A stretch of DNA of 64,000 nt, taken from Butyrivibrio sp. M55 (lineage in GTDB: Bacteria; Bacillota; Clostridia; Lachnospirales; Lachnospiraceae). The DNA is taken from contig NZ_FPCD01000011.1 of NCBI RefSeq assembly GCF_900116865.1, forward strand, positions 1 through 64,000, written 5' to 3'. Shown here in pieces: positions 7,123-15,766 of this stretch; the stretch's first letter is position 1, and each line of letters starts with the position of its first letter. The notes under the pieces are model-generated. The model saw only the letters and a program-made list of their open reading frames with translations. It was not told where the DNA came from and ran no database searches. The translations under genes were made by a program, and so were the position numbers.

Positions 7123-9732
7123 ATGAAGATTTACGTTGCCGGTAATGTGTCCAGAAGTGGGGATGGGTCGCTTGACCATCCGTTCATGACTATTTCAGAG
7201 GCTGCCGATAAGGCACGTCCCGGAGATACGGTTGTGGTTGCCCCCGGAGTATACAGAGAGTGGGTTAAACCCCGTTATTCAGGAACGGAAGATAAGCGAA
7301 TAACATATTTAAGTACAGAACATGGCGGAGCCGTTATCACGGGCTCTGAGGAAATAAAGGGCTGGGAGGCTTTCGAGAACGTCTGGCGTGTCAGAATACC
7401 AAACAGCTATTTCGGAGATTATAATCCGTTCACAACGTTAGTTCACGGGGATTGGTTTATCGAAGATCCCAAGAATCCATCACACACAGGAGAGATATAT
7501 TTAAACAAGAGGTCCATGCTTGAGGTATTCGACCTTTCTTTTTGCATGCATCCGCAAAAAGACAACAGGTCATGGGAGCCGGACTTTACAGAATATGTAT
7601 GGTATACGGCGCAGGAGGATAACTTTACCGTTATCTATGCGAACTTTATGGGCAAAGACCCCAATTATGAAAATGTTGAGATCTCTGTGAGAAGATCATG
7701 CTTTTTCCCTGAGGAACCAGGTATAAATTACATTACCTTAAGGGGATTTTGCATAACCAGGGCAGCTACTCAGTGGGCACCTCCGACCGCTTTTCAGGAA
7801 GGAATGGTGGGACCTAACTGGGCTAAGGGTTGGATAATCGAAGATTGTGAGATCTCGGAGTCAAAGTGCTGCGGAATCAGTCTCGGTAAGTACTTCCAGA
7901 GAGGCAATAACAACAAGTGGTCAACTTATAATTTGAAGCTGGGATCGCAGACTCAGAGAGATACCGTGTGTCAGGCGGTAAATGAAGGCTGGGACAAAGA
8001 GACGGTCGGCTCGCATATTGTAAGACGCTGTGATATTCATGACTGCGGACAGACGGGAATCGTTGGTCATATGGGCGGTGCTTTCAGTATTATCGAGGAT
8101 AATCACATCCATCATATCAATATAAAGCACAACCTTGCGGGAGCCGAGATTGCCGGAATCAAGCTTCATGCTGCGATAGATACCTGCATCAGAAGGAATC
8201 ACATCGATCACTGCACAAGAGGAATCTGGCTTGACTGGGAGGCTCAGGGAACAAGAGTGTCGCAGAATTTTTTGCATGACAATGTTCCGCCGAAAGGTAC
8301 TATAATAGAAAATGGATTGGCTTTGGGAGAAGATATTTTTGTTGAGGTCTCACATGGACCGACGCTCCTTGATCACAATCTCTTTTTGTCAGATATTGCA
8401 GCAAGGATATCGACGCAGGGAATAGCGTTTGTTCATAACCTTATCGCAGGCTCTTTTACCTATGTGGGAGAGGGCTGCGGTGATATGAGTAAAAAATTCC
8501 CTTCACCGAGATTTACGCCGTATCATGTTCCGCATTCTACCAAGATTGCGGGATTTATGACGATTCTTCACGGCGATGCGAGATTTTTTAACAACATTTT
8601 CATCCAGAAAGAAGTGCGAAGAGATCTCGTGGATTACTGCGTTGCACAGAATTCCGATACCATGGATAAGAACAACTTTATCTGCGGTACGATTCCTTAC
8701 AACGATTATCCGCTGGCTCCGGAGTATTTCTCACGCTTTGGGAAGAATGTCATCAGACAATACGGTTCAACAGATCCTTATTACGATCATCTTCCTGTAT
8801 ATTTCGGAGGAAATGCATATTATAACGGTGCGAGGGCCTGTGACCACGAGCCTGCAGCTCACGTTGACAAAGATCATAAGATCAGCCTTTATATTGATGA
8901 AGGTGACGGAAGATATACCATACACACAAACCTTTACGAGTTCCTTCCAAGGGGACTTGCCATGCCTGTTAATTCTGAGGTGCTGGGGCTTGCGTTTGAG
9001 CCTGAGCAGCGCTTTGAGAATCCTGACGGCAGCAGTATTTCTTTTGACAGAGACTATTTTGGAAGAAAGAGGGGAAGATTCCCTGTTTCGGGACCTTTTG
9101 AGGAGTGCGGAACAGACAGATTTACCGTTCAGACTCCCGATGATGCGTCGTCCAAGATCGGTCATGATGAAAAGATAAGAATTGAGGATAAGTGGAAAGC
9201 AGATCTTGACAATACCAAAGAAGAATCTGATGTGAGTGAGATCAACGCAAATATTGTGCTCACGGGCGGAATGAATGCCGTAATAAGCTTCCCGTTTGAC
9301 GGAGAGCTCTTCAAAGTGAGCGATATGTTTGTTAAGGGAAATGAGGTCTGGCTCTACGACAGTTTGGCTGACAAACTGGTAGAACTTGACTGTGAGTACG
9401 GAATTTATCATAATATCAAGAAATGGTCCATTGGTGCATTGCAGTCTCTTGATATGAGCGAGGATGCAAATGCCGAAGGGCTTGCAAGAACAGCAGGTAC
9501 GCTTCTTTGCATACTCAATAAGAGTCTTGCGCACGATGCGGCAGATACTTGCGAAACCATTCAGAATAAGGTGAATGACGGCCTTGGTGACAAGGGCATC
9601 AGCATGAGATTTACTCCCAAAAACCTTAAGTTCATTAGGGGGAAGAAATTTATCTCTCTTGAAGATGTTCTTTACAGGATTAGCAGGGGTACCATGGAAG
9701 TTGTTACTGAGCGGATCGAGCACCTTAATTAA
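7123..9732 (+). CDS. GH120 beta-xylosidase with C-terminal extension
   Basis: An 869-residue intracellular enzyme that should release xylose from imported xylo-oligosaccharides. It follows the GH120 pattern of Thermoanaerobacterium XylC closely from memory: REWVKP, NVWRVRIPNSYFGDYNPF, VRRSCFFPEE, WAPPTAFQ, GPNWAKGWIIED, AGIKLHAAIDTCI, WLDWEAQGTRVSQN and DIFVEVSHGP. The Asp of WLDW and the Glu of VEVS correspond to the known nucleophile and acid/base. Between them this protein carries an insertion of about 15 residues, and after about residue 640 it has roughly 230 extra residues of unknown fold. No signal peptide. The start at 7123 is chosen because GGAGG lies five bases upstream; an in-frame ATG at 7081 has none. 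Confidence 0.9.
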   Translation: MKIYVAGNVSRSGDGSLDHPFMTISEAADKARPGDTVVVAPGVYREWVKPRYSGTEDKRITYLSTEHGGAVITGSEEIKGWEAFENVWRVRIPNSYFGDYNPFTTLVHGDWFIEDPKNPSHTGEIYLNKRSMLEVFDLSFCMHPQKDNRSWEPDFTEYVWYTAQEDNFTVIYANFMGKDPNYENVEISVRRSCFFPEEPGINYITLRGFCITRAATQWAPPTAFQEGMVGPNWAKGWIIEDCEISESKCCGISLGKYFQRGNNNKWSTYNLKLGSQTQRDTVCQAVNEGWDKETVGSHIVRRCDIHDCGQTGIVGHMGGAFSIIEDNHIHHINIKHNLAGAEIAGIKLHAAIDTCIRRNHIDHCTRGIWLDWEAQGTRVSQNFLHDNVPPKGTIIENGLALGEDIFVEVSHGPTLLDHNLFLSDIAARISTQGIAFVHNLIAGSFTYVGEGCGDMSKKFPSPRFTPYHVPHSTKIAGFMTILHGDARFFNNIFIQKEVRRDLVDYCVAQNSDTMDKNNFICGTIPYNDYPLAPEYFSRFGKNVIRQYGSTDPYYDHLPVYFGGNAYYNGARACDHEPAAHVDKDHKISLYIDEGDGRYTIHTNLYEFLPRGLAMPVNSEVLGLAFEPEQRFENPDGSSISFDRDYFGRKRGRFPVSGPFEECGTDRFTVQTPDDASSKIGHDEKIRIEDKWKADLDNTKEESDVSEINANIVLTGGMNAVISFPFDGELFKVSDMFVKGNEVWLYDSLADKLVELDCEYGIYHNIKKWSIGALQSLDMSEDANAEGLARTAGTLLCILNKSLAHDAADTCETIQNKVNDGLGDKGISMRFTPKNLKFIRGKKFISLEDVLYRISRGTMEVVTERIEHLN

Positions 9733-9759
9733 CTTAAATTTTGAGGATAGAATTTTTAC

Positions 9760-11028
9760 ATGAATAAAAGCAGCAACTGGTATAAGCTCGACAATGCGGC
9801 GAAAATTGTTCCGTCAACCGCACGTGGAGCAAATACACGAGTATTTAGAATAACTTGTGAGTTAAAAGAGAATATTGACGGAGAGATACTTCAGAGAGTG
9901 CTGGATGAGACGATTGAAGAGTTTCCATTTTTTAATTGTGTGCTTCACAGAGGTCTTTTTTGGTACTACCTTGAAGATAGCGATCTTAAGGCGGTTGTGG
10001 AGGAAGAGAAGACTCCCGCCTGCATGCCTCTTTATTATCCGGGCAGAAAAAATCTTTTATACAGAGTAAATTATTTCAAAAAGAGAATTAACCTTGAGAT
10101 GTTCCATGTGCTTGCGGATGGAACAGGGGCGTTTATGTTCTTTAGAAACCTCATCATAAGATATATTCAGGAAAAGCATGGAATTGATGCCGATATTAAG
10201 CCTGTAGATGAGTTTTCTCTTGAAGAAAAGAATGTGGACGCTTTCGGAGATTTTTACAGCAAGCAAAAAGGTCTTAAGCAGTTAAAAGAGATGTCTTCCG
10301 TAAAGGCATATCAGCTTAGCGGAGAGATTGACGACGATCTTCTTCCGCACCTCGTGGAGGGTACTGTTTCCGCATCCAAATTTTATGAGGCGGCAAAGAG
10401 TCACAACACAACTGTGGGAGTTATGTGTGTTGCAGCTTATATAAAGGCTGTTCTGATGGGAATGAACAGAAGTCAGAAGAAAAAGCACATAGTGGTCAGC
10501 GTCCCTGTTAACTTAAGAAACTTTTTTAAGAGCGGAACGGCAAGAAACTTTTTCGGTGTTATAAGCATCGATTACAATCCTGTTGAATACGACGGTGAGC
10601 TTGAAACAATCATCAATTTCGTTGATAAGAATTTCAAAGAAAAGCTCTCGCCGGAAAGCATTGAAAAAACCATGAATTCCTACTCTGCATTGGAGCATAA
10701 CATAGGAATAAAGGTTATTCCGCTTCCGATCAAGAATATAGGAATAGGATTTTTTGACAAAAATGCGAAGCGAGGTATCACGAGCTCAATGTCGAACCTC
10801 GGTCAGATCAAGATGCCTGATGCGGTTGCGGATTATATAGACAGATTCAGCGCATTTATGACTGCACAGTCACAACAGATCACGGTCTGCTCATATAACG
10901 ACAAGATGGTATTCGGAGAGGTTTCTCCCTTTAAGACACACAAGGTAATGCTTAATTTCTTCAGGTTACTTACGGAAATGGGAATGGAAGTAGAACTTGG
11001 AACCAACGACTACGATGAGGAGCAGTGA
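9760..11028 (+). CDS. HXXXDG-type acyltransferase (condensation/alcohol acetyltransferase superfamily)
   Basis: A 422-residue protein of the CoA-dependent acyltransferase fold shared by condensation domains, wax-ester synthases and alcohol acetyltransferases. The catalytic motif appears as FHVLADGTG, with His about residue 116 and Asp about residue 120. SVPVNLRNFFKSGTARNFFG in the second half fits the DFGWG-side structural region. Both acyl donor and acceptor are unknown. It starts 27 bases after the GH120 gene and is followed directly by the DUF6320 gene and then a pectinacetylesterase-like hydrolase. That order suggests linked acylation and deacylation of a lipid or glycan, which is inference from context. 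Confidence 0.75.
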   Translation: MNKSSNWYKLDNAAKIVPSTARGANTRVFRITCELKENIDGEILQRVLDETIEEFPFFNCVLHRGLFWYYLEDSDLKAVVEEEKTPACMPLYYPGRKNLLYRVNYFKKRINLEMFHVLADGTGAFMFFRNLIIRYIQEKHGIDADIKPVDEFSLEEKNVDAFGDFYSKQKGLKQLKEMSSVKAYQLSGEIDDDLLPHLVEGTVSASKFYEAAKSHNTTVGVMCVAAYIKAVLMGMNRSQKKKHIVVSVPVNLRNFFKSGTARNFFGVISIDYNPVEYDGELETIINFVDKNFKEKLSPESIEKTMNSYSALEHNIGIKVIPLPIKNIGIGFFDKNAKRGITSSMSNLGQIKMPDAVADYIDRFSAFMTAQSQQITVCSYNDKMVFGEVSPFKTHKVMLNFFRLLTEMGMEVELGTNDYDEEQ

Positions 11029-11033
11029 TTTAT

Positions 11034-11705
11034 ATGCAGTATTGTCAGAAATGTAAGATAAAGATAAGAGGAAAAAAGACGTGTTGTCCCATGTGCCAGG
11101 GAACTTTAAAGGAAGTTGAAGGCGGGGAGAATGTAACGGCTTCTTTTCCAACTCTTAAAAAGAAAAAGATGAGTCACATCACAATAATGAAGATGACAAC
11201 CTTTGTTTGTGCTGTGCTTGAGATAATTTTGATAACGTTGAATATTATGATGGGAGATGCACTTCCATTTTTGGGACCGTTATTCCTTGGAATTCTGGGC
11301 GCATGGATAGCGGTTCTTGCGACGGTTTATTTTAGAAACAATATTTTGAAACTTATAACGTGGGAAGCCATAGTTGCGATTATAGCGGACATCTATATCG
11401 ATTATTACACCGGTTTTTACGGTTGGAGTATAGACTGGGTAGTGCCGCTGACGCTTATGGCGCTCGGCGTTTTTACATTCATCATTGCAATTTCAATTAA
11501 GCTTAGATTTGATGAATATATCTTTTACCTTCTCTTTGATCTTATTATGGCGGTTTTACAGATCATATGCGTTACAAAGGGAATCACAAAGAATTTCTGG
11601 CCCACCGGAATCAGCATTATGCTTTACATGATCCTTCTGGCAGGCGTCTTGATATTCAGATTCCGCGATCTGAAGAAGGCTTCAGAAAAGATGTTTAACA
11701 TGTAG
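11034..11705 (+). CDS. DUF6320-like membrane protein with N-terminal zinc ribbon
   Basis: A 223-residue protein. The N-terminus carries two CxxC pairs (CQKC and CPMC), a short zinc ribbon. It is followed by about six hydrophobic segments spanning residues about 50-215. It matches my recollection of DUF6320 proteins, which accompany HXXXDG acyltransferases in Lachnospiraceae; no function is established. GAGGAG inside the end of the preceding gene lies 11 bases before the ATG at 11034, whereas an overlapping GTG at 11025 would be too close to it. The stop codon falls inside the first helix strand of the RNA-like element that follows. Confidence 0.75.
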   Translation: MQYCQKCKIKIRGKKTCCPMCQGTLKEVEGGENVTASFPTLKKKKMSHITIMKMTTFVCAVLEIILITLNIMMGDALPFLGPLFLGILGAWIAVLATVYFRNNILKLITWEAIVAIIADIYIDYYTGFYGWSIDWVVPLTLMALGVFTFIIAISIKLRFDEYIFYLLFDLIMAVLQIICVTKGITKNFWPTGISIMLYMILLAGVLIFRFRDLKKASEKMFNM

Positions 11706-11870
11706 TGATATAGATTTCTAAAGTCCAAGCCGCGTACATGCTTGCATGTAAAGCGGTTTGTGACCTTAGAAATCGAACAGGCATGAGGAAGTAGCACGAT
11801 AGTGCGGATTCCGAATGTCTGTAGAATTGCGAGAGCGACGAAAGTCGCGTAGCAATTCGTATATCACTAC
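11702..11870 (+). ncRNA. Highly structured RNA-like element, four-helix junction, class unknown
   Basis: Almost every base can pair. P1 is GTAGTGATATA (11702-11712) with TATATCACTAC (11860-11870), 11 perfect pairs. It closes a junction with three arms and linkers of only GA, A and G. P2 is 11713-11774: GATTTCTAA/TTAGAAATC, then a stem 11723-11733/11753-11764, then TACATG-CTTG-CATGTA capped by a CUUG tetraloop. P3 is 11777-11822: an 8-bp helix with one G-U, a tandem G-A mismatch, GGAA/TTCC, an internal loop with GUA opposite GGA, and GCAC-GATA-GTGC. P4 is 11824-11858: GAATTGC/GCAATTC, an internal loop, and GCGAC-GAAA-GTCGC with a GNRA tetraloop. The two G-U pairs work only on the plus strand, so that is the folding strand. 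I matched it to no known riboswitch, ribozyme or housekeeping RNA. It could be a new RNA, a leader of the next gene, or a dispersed structured repeat. Confidence 0.7.
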
Positions 11871-11924
11871 AACTTAATTGTATATATTCAATACCTTTTC
11901 ATTCATTCTAGACACAGGTAAACT

Positions 11925-13106
11925 ATGGGCGTACTAGACAGAACTACTAAAAAGAACATAAGGCACGGCGTTGTATTCGCAACCAAATTCGGTGATTTTG
12001 TAGAAAATTCTCTCGAGAAGGCGATCGTTCAGAGAAATCGCCTGGCGGAAGAACTACCCGAAAATCCTGAGAAACTTAAGTGGTACAGAGTTTCTTTGGA
12101 GAACGGAATCTCAGGAGACGGATCTGAATACTACATTTATGTTAAAGTAGGAGATCCCGATAAACTCTGCATTTTCTTTTCGGGTGGAGGAGTTGCCTGG
12201 AATCAGTATACGGCTGCAAGACCTTCAACAATAGGCAAGCTCGCCGCGGGTCTTCCAAACTATTATTGGAACAATCTTAGACCTGTTACCCAGTTAAAAA
12301 ATATAAATGTCGGAATAACAGATGTCTCGCAGGAGAATCCTTTTAGAGACTGGAGTTTTGTCGTTGTGACTTATGCAACGGGAGATTTTCACGTCGGAAA
12401 CAATGAATATCCGTATGTCTCAGAGGATGGCAAAGACGAAATCCTTCATTTCCACGGATACACCAATTTTCACGAGAGCATGAAAGTGGCAAAAAAACTT
12501 TTTCCGTCACCGGAAGATATCCTTATTGCGGGGAATTCTGCCGGTGCTTTTGCAATTCCGGCTCTTTCGGGTGAGATCGTGGATGATTACTATCCCGATG
12601 CAAAGGATATAACTCTTTTTTCAGACAGCGGACAGCTTCTTTACAACAAGTGGAAAAAGACTGCGAAGAACATCTGGAAGACCAAGGATGAGATATGGCA
12701 GAGCATAAGCACCGAGAATATTACCCTTGACTGGTATAGGGCACTGTACGCTAAGTATGGCGACAGATTCAGATATTTGTATTCGAGCTCTGACAGGGAT
12801 TTCCTTCTCAGTGCCTATTACAATGATATAATAAACAAACAGTATAAGACCGATCAGCAGGTTCAGGAAGAGTACAGAAGACAACTGATAGAGATGGTCC
12901 ATGAGTTAAAAGAGCTTAATCCGTCATTTGGAATCTTTATAAATAACTGGAAACTTCCGCTTATCACGCAGGGCGGAACAGTACACACAAGCGTGCGTGA
13001 CATTCAGTTTGCCACCTTTGTACAGGATGGAATTACAATGGCACAGTGGCTTAAAGATGCAGTTGACGGTAAGATTTATGATGTGGGGATGGAACTGTTA
13101 AATTGA
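11925..13106 (+). CDS. Pectinacetylesterase/Notum-family alpha/beta hydrolase
   Basis: A 393-residue protein of the pectinacetylesterase-like serine hydrolase family. CIFFSGGGVAWNQYT provides the oxyanion-hole strand, and GNSAGAF places the nucleophile Ser at about residue 205. Further downstream, TLFSDSGQLL and THGG-like sequence (ITQGGTVHTS) are consistent with the acid and histidine regions. No signal peptide is evident, so an intracellular or membrane-associated substrate is likely, rather than intact pectin. The ribosome site is weak (AGGT). It lies 54 bases downstream of the structured element and after the acyltransferase/DUF6320 pair, suggesting it removes acyl groups. Confidence 0.8.
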   Translation: MGVLDRTTKKNIRHGVVFATKFGDFVENSLEKAIVQRNRLAEELPENPEKLKWYRVSLENGISGDGSEYYIYVKVGDPDKLCIFFSGGGVAWNQYTAARPSTIGKLAAGLPNYYWNNLRPVTQLKNINVGITDVSQENPFRDWSFVVVTYATGDFHVGNNEYPYVSEDGKDEILHFHGYTNFHESMKVAKKLFPSPEDILIAGNSAGAFAIPALSGEIVDDYYPDAKDITLFSDSGQLLYNKWKKTAKNIWKTKDEIWQSISTENITLDWYRALYAKYGDRFRYLYSSSDRDFLLSAYYNDIINKQYKTDQQVQEEYRRQLIEMVHELKELNPSFGIFINNWKLPLITQGGTVHTSVRDIQFATFVQDGITMAQWLKDAVDGKIYDVGMELLN

Positions 13107-13138
13107 GCAATTAAAGAGTAAAGGAAAGAGAGAATAGT

Positions 13139-13832
13139 ATGAAAAAAAGATTTGTGGGTTTAGTATTACCGCTTACTATGTTTTTTTGCGTTGCATGCAG
13201 TGCAAATGATTTCAGTGAGCTTATTAACAAAACTTATACACAGATCGGACGGGGATTTCTTTGTTTCCAGCAAAATTTCGCCAACCGGATTTGGAGAAGG
13301 CGTAACGTTGTATAAATGTGAAAACGGTGATCTTACTGAAGTGGATAAGATTGATGATGCCATGGTGACAGGAGATTATGACAGTGAAAAAGATATAACT
13401 GTTGCTGAAATATCCGCAGACAAGATTAGGGTTGTCAGATGCCAAAAGGTTATTTGTTCTTTGCAATTTTATAATTATTTTTCATATGGCAGTACCGGAT
13501 TTTCTGCATCGGACAAACTATATGATATTGAAATGACTTTTAGCGGAAATATGGTTTTAAAGAAGCTGGTATCTTTCTGTGATGAGTCGGGAAAGGTTAT
13601 TAAAAAACTGGAAGCCGGACAGGCGTTGGTACCAAGTAAGGGCAATTATCCGTTTGAAGATCTTGACAACATAAAGTTAAGTGGGAATACGATGGAATTT
13701 TCACTTGAAAACGGCGAAACGGTAGGTTTTATAACATATGAATTGAAAAAAGGCGAATACATGTTTGATGCATATATTGACGGCGTAAACGCTGATGATA
13801 TCTTCGAAGTCAATGAACTGGGAGATATCTAA
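13139..13832 (+). pseudogene. Frameshifted lipoprotein gene
   Basis: From the ATG at 13139, after GGAAAG, the frame encodes a lipoprotein signal (MKKRFVGLVLPLTMFFCVAC, a VAC lipobox) and runs as NDFSELINKTYTQIG before ending at TAA 13313-13315. The neighbouring frame is open from before 13191 to 13832 and continues sensibly as DGDFFVSSKISPTGFGEG... to the end (ENGETVGFITYELKKGEYMFDAYI). Both parts look coding, and they join near the G run at 13251-13254 by one extra base. The gene is either inactivated, phase variable, or carries a sequence error. The protein family is unknown. Intact length would be about 230 residues. Confidence 0.75.
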
Positions 13833-13847
13833 AACTTGAAGGCAGAG

Positions 13848-13889
13848 AATAAGCAGTCACTGCAAATTTGCAGCGACTGCTTATTTTTT
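13848..13889. terminator. Strong intrinsic terminator between convergent genes
   Basis: AATAAGCAGTC (13848-13858) pairs perfectly with GACTGCTTATT (13875-13885), with further pairing inside (CTGCAAATTTGCAG), followed by six T. It ends the lipoprotein transcript and may also act for the convergent beta-helix gene. Confidence 0.88.
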
Positions 13890-13908
13890 GATTATTATGT
13901 ATAAAAAG

Positions 13909-15261
13909 TTATTTTACAAACTTTGTTCGTGAAGCACCATAACCACTAAGGTCATCAGATGATGCAACTTCAAGAGTCATGTTTGTTGTAGATGCAGCTT
14001 TGAGTTTGAACGTTGAATTACCGCTTGGGCTCATCTTAACGTTTGAAATGTTCTGATTTACTGTATTGCCGCTACTGTTTTTGCCACATTCTTCAGAATA
14101 TGCCTTTGCAGAGTCTGTAGCAATAAAGATGTTCTTCTGGATCAGATTTTGGTTATTGTGTGCGTTCTGAATACGTAAGCATGCATTTTTTGTATTATAA
14201 ACTGTGTTGTTGTAGATCTGGTTGTTTGCAGCATCTCCGTTTTCACTGGGATCGGAACCGCCAATGCAGATACCTGCCCATCCGTCGTTATTTACAAGGA
14301 CATTGTCGTGTACTTTAACACCTGTGACGGTTTTTTTGCGATGCTCGGATGAGACTTCAATACCGATGTCAGCTCCTTGAACGTAGTTGTCATGAATATT
14401 TATGTCATATCCGCCGTCAACATAGATTCCGCCTGCGCTTATATCACCGCCGTATGCAGCGTTGTTTTTTGAGGAAATGTTTATAACAGTATTTTCGCTG
14501 ATCTCACCATTGTGAGCTCTGTCTTTTTCATTATTCTTATCACGCTCATAACCGATCGCGTCGATTGCGATGTTGTCGCAGTCATGAATGTAGTTTTTGG
14601 TTATATTGAATTTATCTACATTTCCGTTTACAACAAGAGCTTCACTTTGTCCTAAAGTAAGATTGTACAATTCGCATCCTGTTATTGTTATATCTGTAAT
14701 AGGTTTACTTGGACTTGCGCCTGCAATGATTCCGTGTGCGTTATATTCTTCGCTGCCGTCAGTGTACACAACGCCTACGTCATGAATCTTACAATTTGAA
14801 ATTGTAATGTGATCTGATGGTCCGTCAATATCAATCGCTTTTGGACAAACCGAATCCGAAGGTCCTTTGAGTTTATAATTGGCAAATTCAAGATTTGAGA
14901 TTTCTATGTTTTTACCCTTTATCTGTAAAAGTGCTTCGCCGTCTTCATCTGGTTTTACGGTCTGTTTGTTTTCGGCGTTTCCGATTATGGCACCATCTTC
15001 GCCGACGATCTTAAGATTATTCTTTGTAATATCTATTTTTTCTGGATAAATTCCGGGATAAACTTTGATCGTATCGTTTGCGGAAGCTTTTTTTACGGCT
15101 TCTGAGATGGTTTGGTATTTTTTATCTTCCTTACCTACGATAACTGCGCCTTGTTTTGAGTCGTCTGCCGCGTGTATATCAATTGATAAAACCGGGAGAG
15201 TATTGGACATTGCAAGTGAAATTAACATTCCTGCAACAATAAAATTTGATTTTCTTTTCAT
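13909..15261 (-). CDS. Secreted right-handed parallel beta-helix protein (pectate-lyase-like)
   Basis: A 450-residue exported protein. A signal peptide (MKRKSNFIVAGMLISLAMSN..., cleavage probably after DIHA) precedes the YQTISEAVKKASANDTIKVYPGIYPEKI segment typical of the N-terminal coils of Pel9A/DUF1565-type proteins. The rest is repeated beta-helix coils with N- and H-rich turns (ITISNCKIHDVG, FNITKNYIHDCDNIAIDAIGYE, INIHDNYVQGADIGIEV). This fits pectate lyases such as PL9, but catalytic residues cannot be assigned by eye, so binding-only function is possible. AAAGGTGATAGC precedes the ATG. The gene is monocistronic on the minus strand. Confidence 0.8.
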   Translation of the reverse strand: MKRKSNFIVAGMLISLAMSNTLPVLSIDIHAADDSKQGAVIVGKEDKKYQTISEAVKKASANDTIKVYPGIYPEKIDITKNNLKIVGEDGAIIGNAENKQTVKPDEDGEALLQIKGKNIEISNLEFANYKLKGPSDSVCPKAIDIDGPSDHITISNCKIHDVGVVYTDGSEEYNAHGIIAGASPSKPITDITITGCELYNLTLGQSEALVVNGNVDKFNITKNYIHDCDNIAIDAIGYERDKNNEKDRAHNGEISENTVINISSKNNAAYGGDISAGGIYVDGGYDINIHDNYVQGADIGIEVSSEHRKKTVTGVKVHDNVLVNNDGWAGICIGGSDPSENGDAANNQIYNNTVYNTKNACLRIQNAHNNQNLIQKNIFIATDSAKAYSEECGKNSSGNTVNQNISNVKMSPSGNSTFKLKAASTTNMTLEVASSDDLSGYGASRTKFVK

Positions 15262-15390
15262 GCTATCACCTTTCTGTTGTCTGGTACTATTGTGTCAATG
15301 CGCTAAGGTTGTTTAGCACAGAACAATGTAAATTTAAATTTTCTGTTTAAGAAACTGTAACATATAATTGTGAAAATTCTGTTTCCTCAA

Positions 15391-15423
15391 ACAAAAAAGA
15401 CCTATTGCAGTGCAATAGGTCTT
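15391..15423 (-). terminator. Terminator of the small minus-strand gene
   Basis: AAGACCTATTG (15397-15407) and CAATAGGTCTT (15413-15423) form an 11-bp perfect stem with a 5-base loop. On the minus strand it is followed by six T. It lies 19 bases past the stop of the 56-residue gene. Confidence 0.85.
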
Positions 15424-15441
15424 ACTTAAGCATATTATCAT

Positions 15442-15612
15442 TCAGTCTACAAAAAATTCCGCAATCTGTGCCTCATAGGAGTCGCGAAGATCCCCCGGAA
15501 TGTCATACTCATCCAAAGCCTCGGCAACAGACCAATGTTCGTTTACCATCGAGCGAAGAATGCTGCGAATGACACGAGAATCAGAAGCCTCCATAGATGC
15601 GGCGTTATTCAT
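15442..15612 (-). CDS. Small acidic hypothetical protein, 56 residues
   Basis: A 56-residue protein (MNNAASMEASDSRVIRSILR...) rich in acidic residues and predicted helical, with no signal peptide. AGGAGG lies eight bases before the chosen ATG at 15612; the ATG at 15618 is too close to that site. A clean intrinsic terminator follows. The well-placed ribosome site and own terminator make this a convincing independent gene, but I do not recognise the family. Confidence 0.7.
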   Translation of the reverse strand: MNNAASMEASDSRVIRSILRSMVNEHWSVAEALDEYDIPGDLRDSYEAQIAEFFVD

Positions 15613-15766
15613 AATCATACCCTCCTCTTTGAACAATAGAATATAACATATAGTCACATAATTTTGTTATAATATATTATATCCTACAACATATTGTAGC
15701 TCAAAAAAAAACAGATACAAGTATTGACATTTTCAAAAAAATGGAGATTTATAGGAGCTTGGTTCA

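Noticed and set aside
8767..9723. 318-residue minus-strand ORF
   Set aside because: Antisense shadow of the GH120 gene, with no recognisable motif or ribosome site.
11702..11870. Reading the structured element as a c-di-GMP, cobalamin, SAM or T-box riboswitch, or a hammerhead ribozyme
   Set aside because: None of the conserved core sequences of these classes is present, and there is no switching terminator after it.
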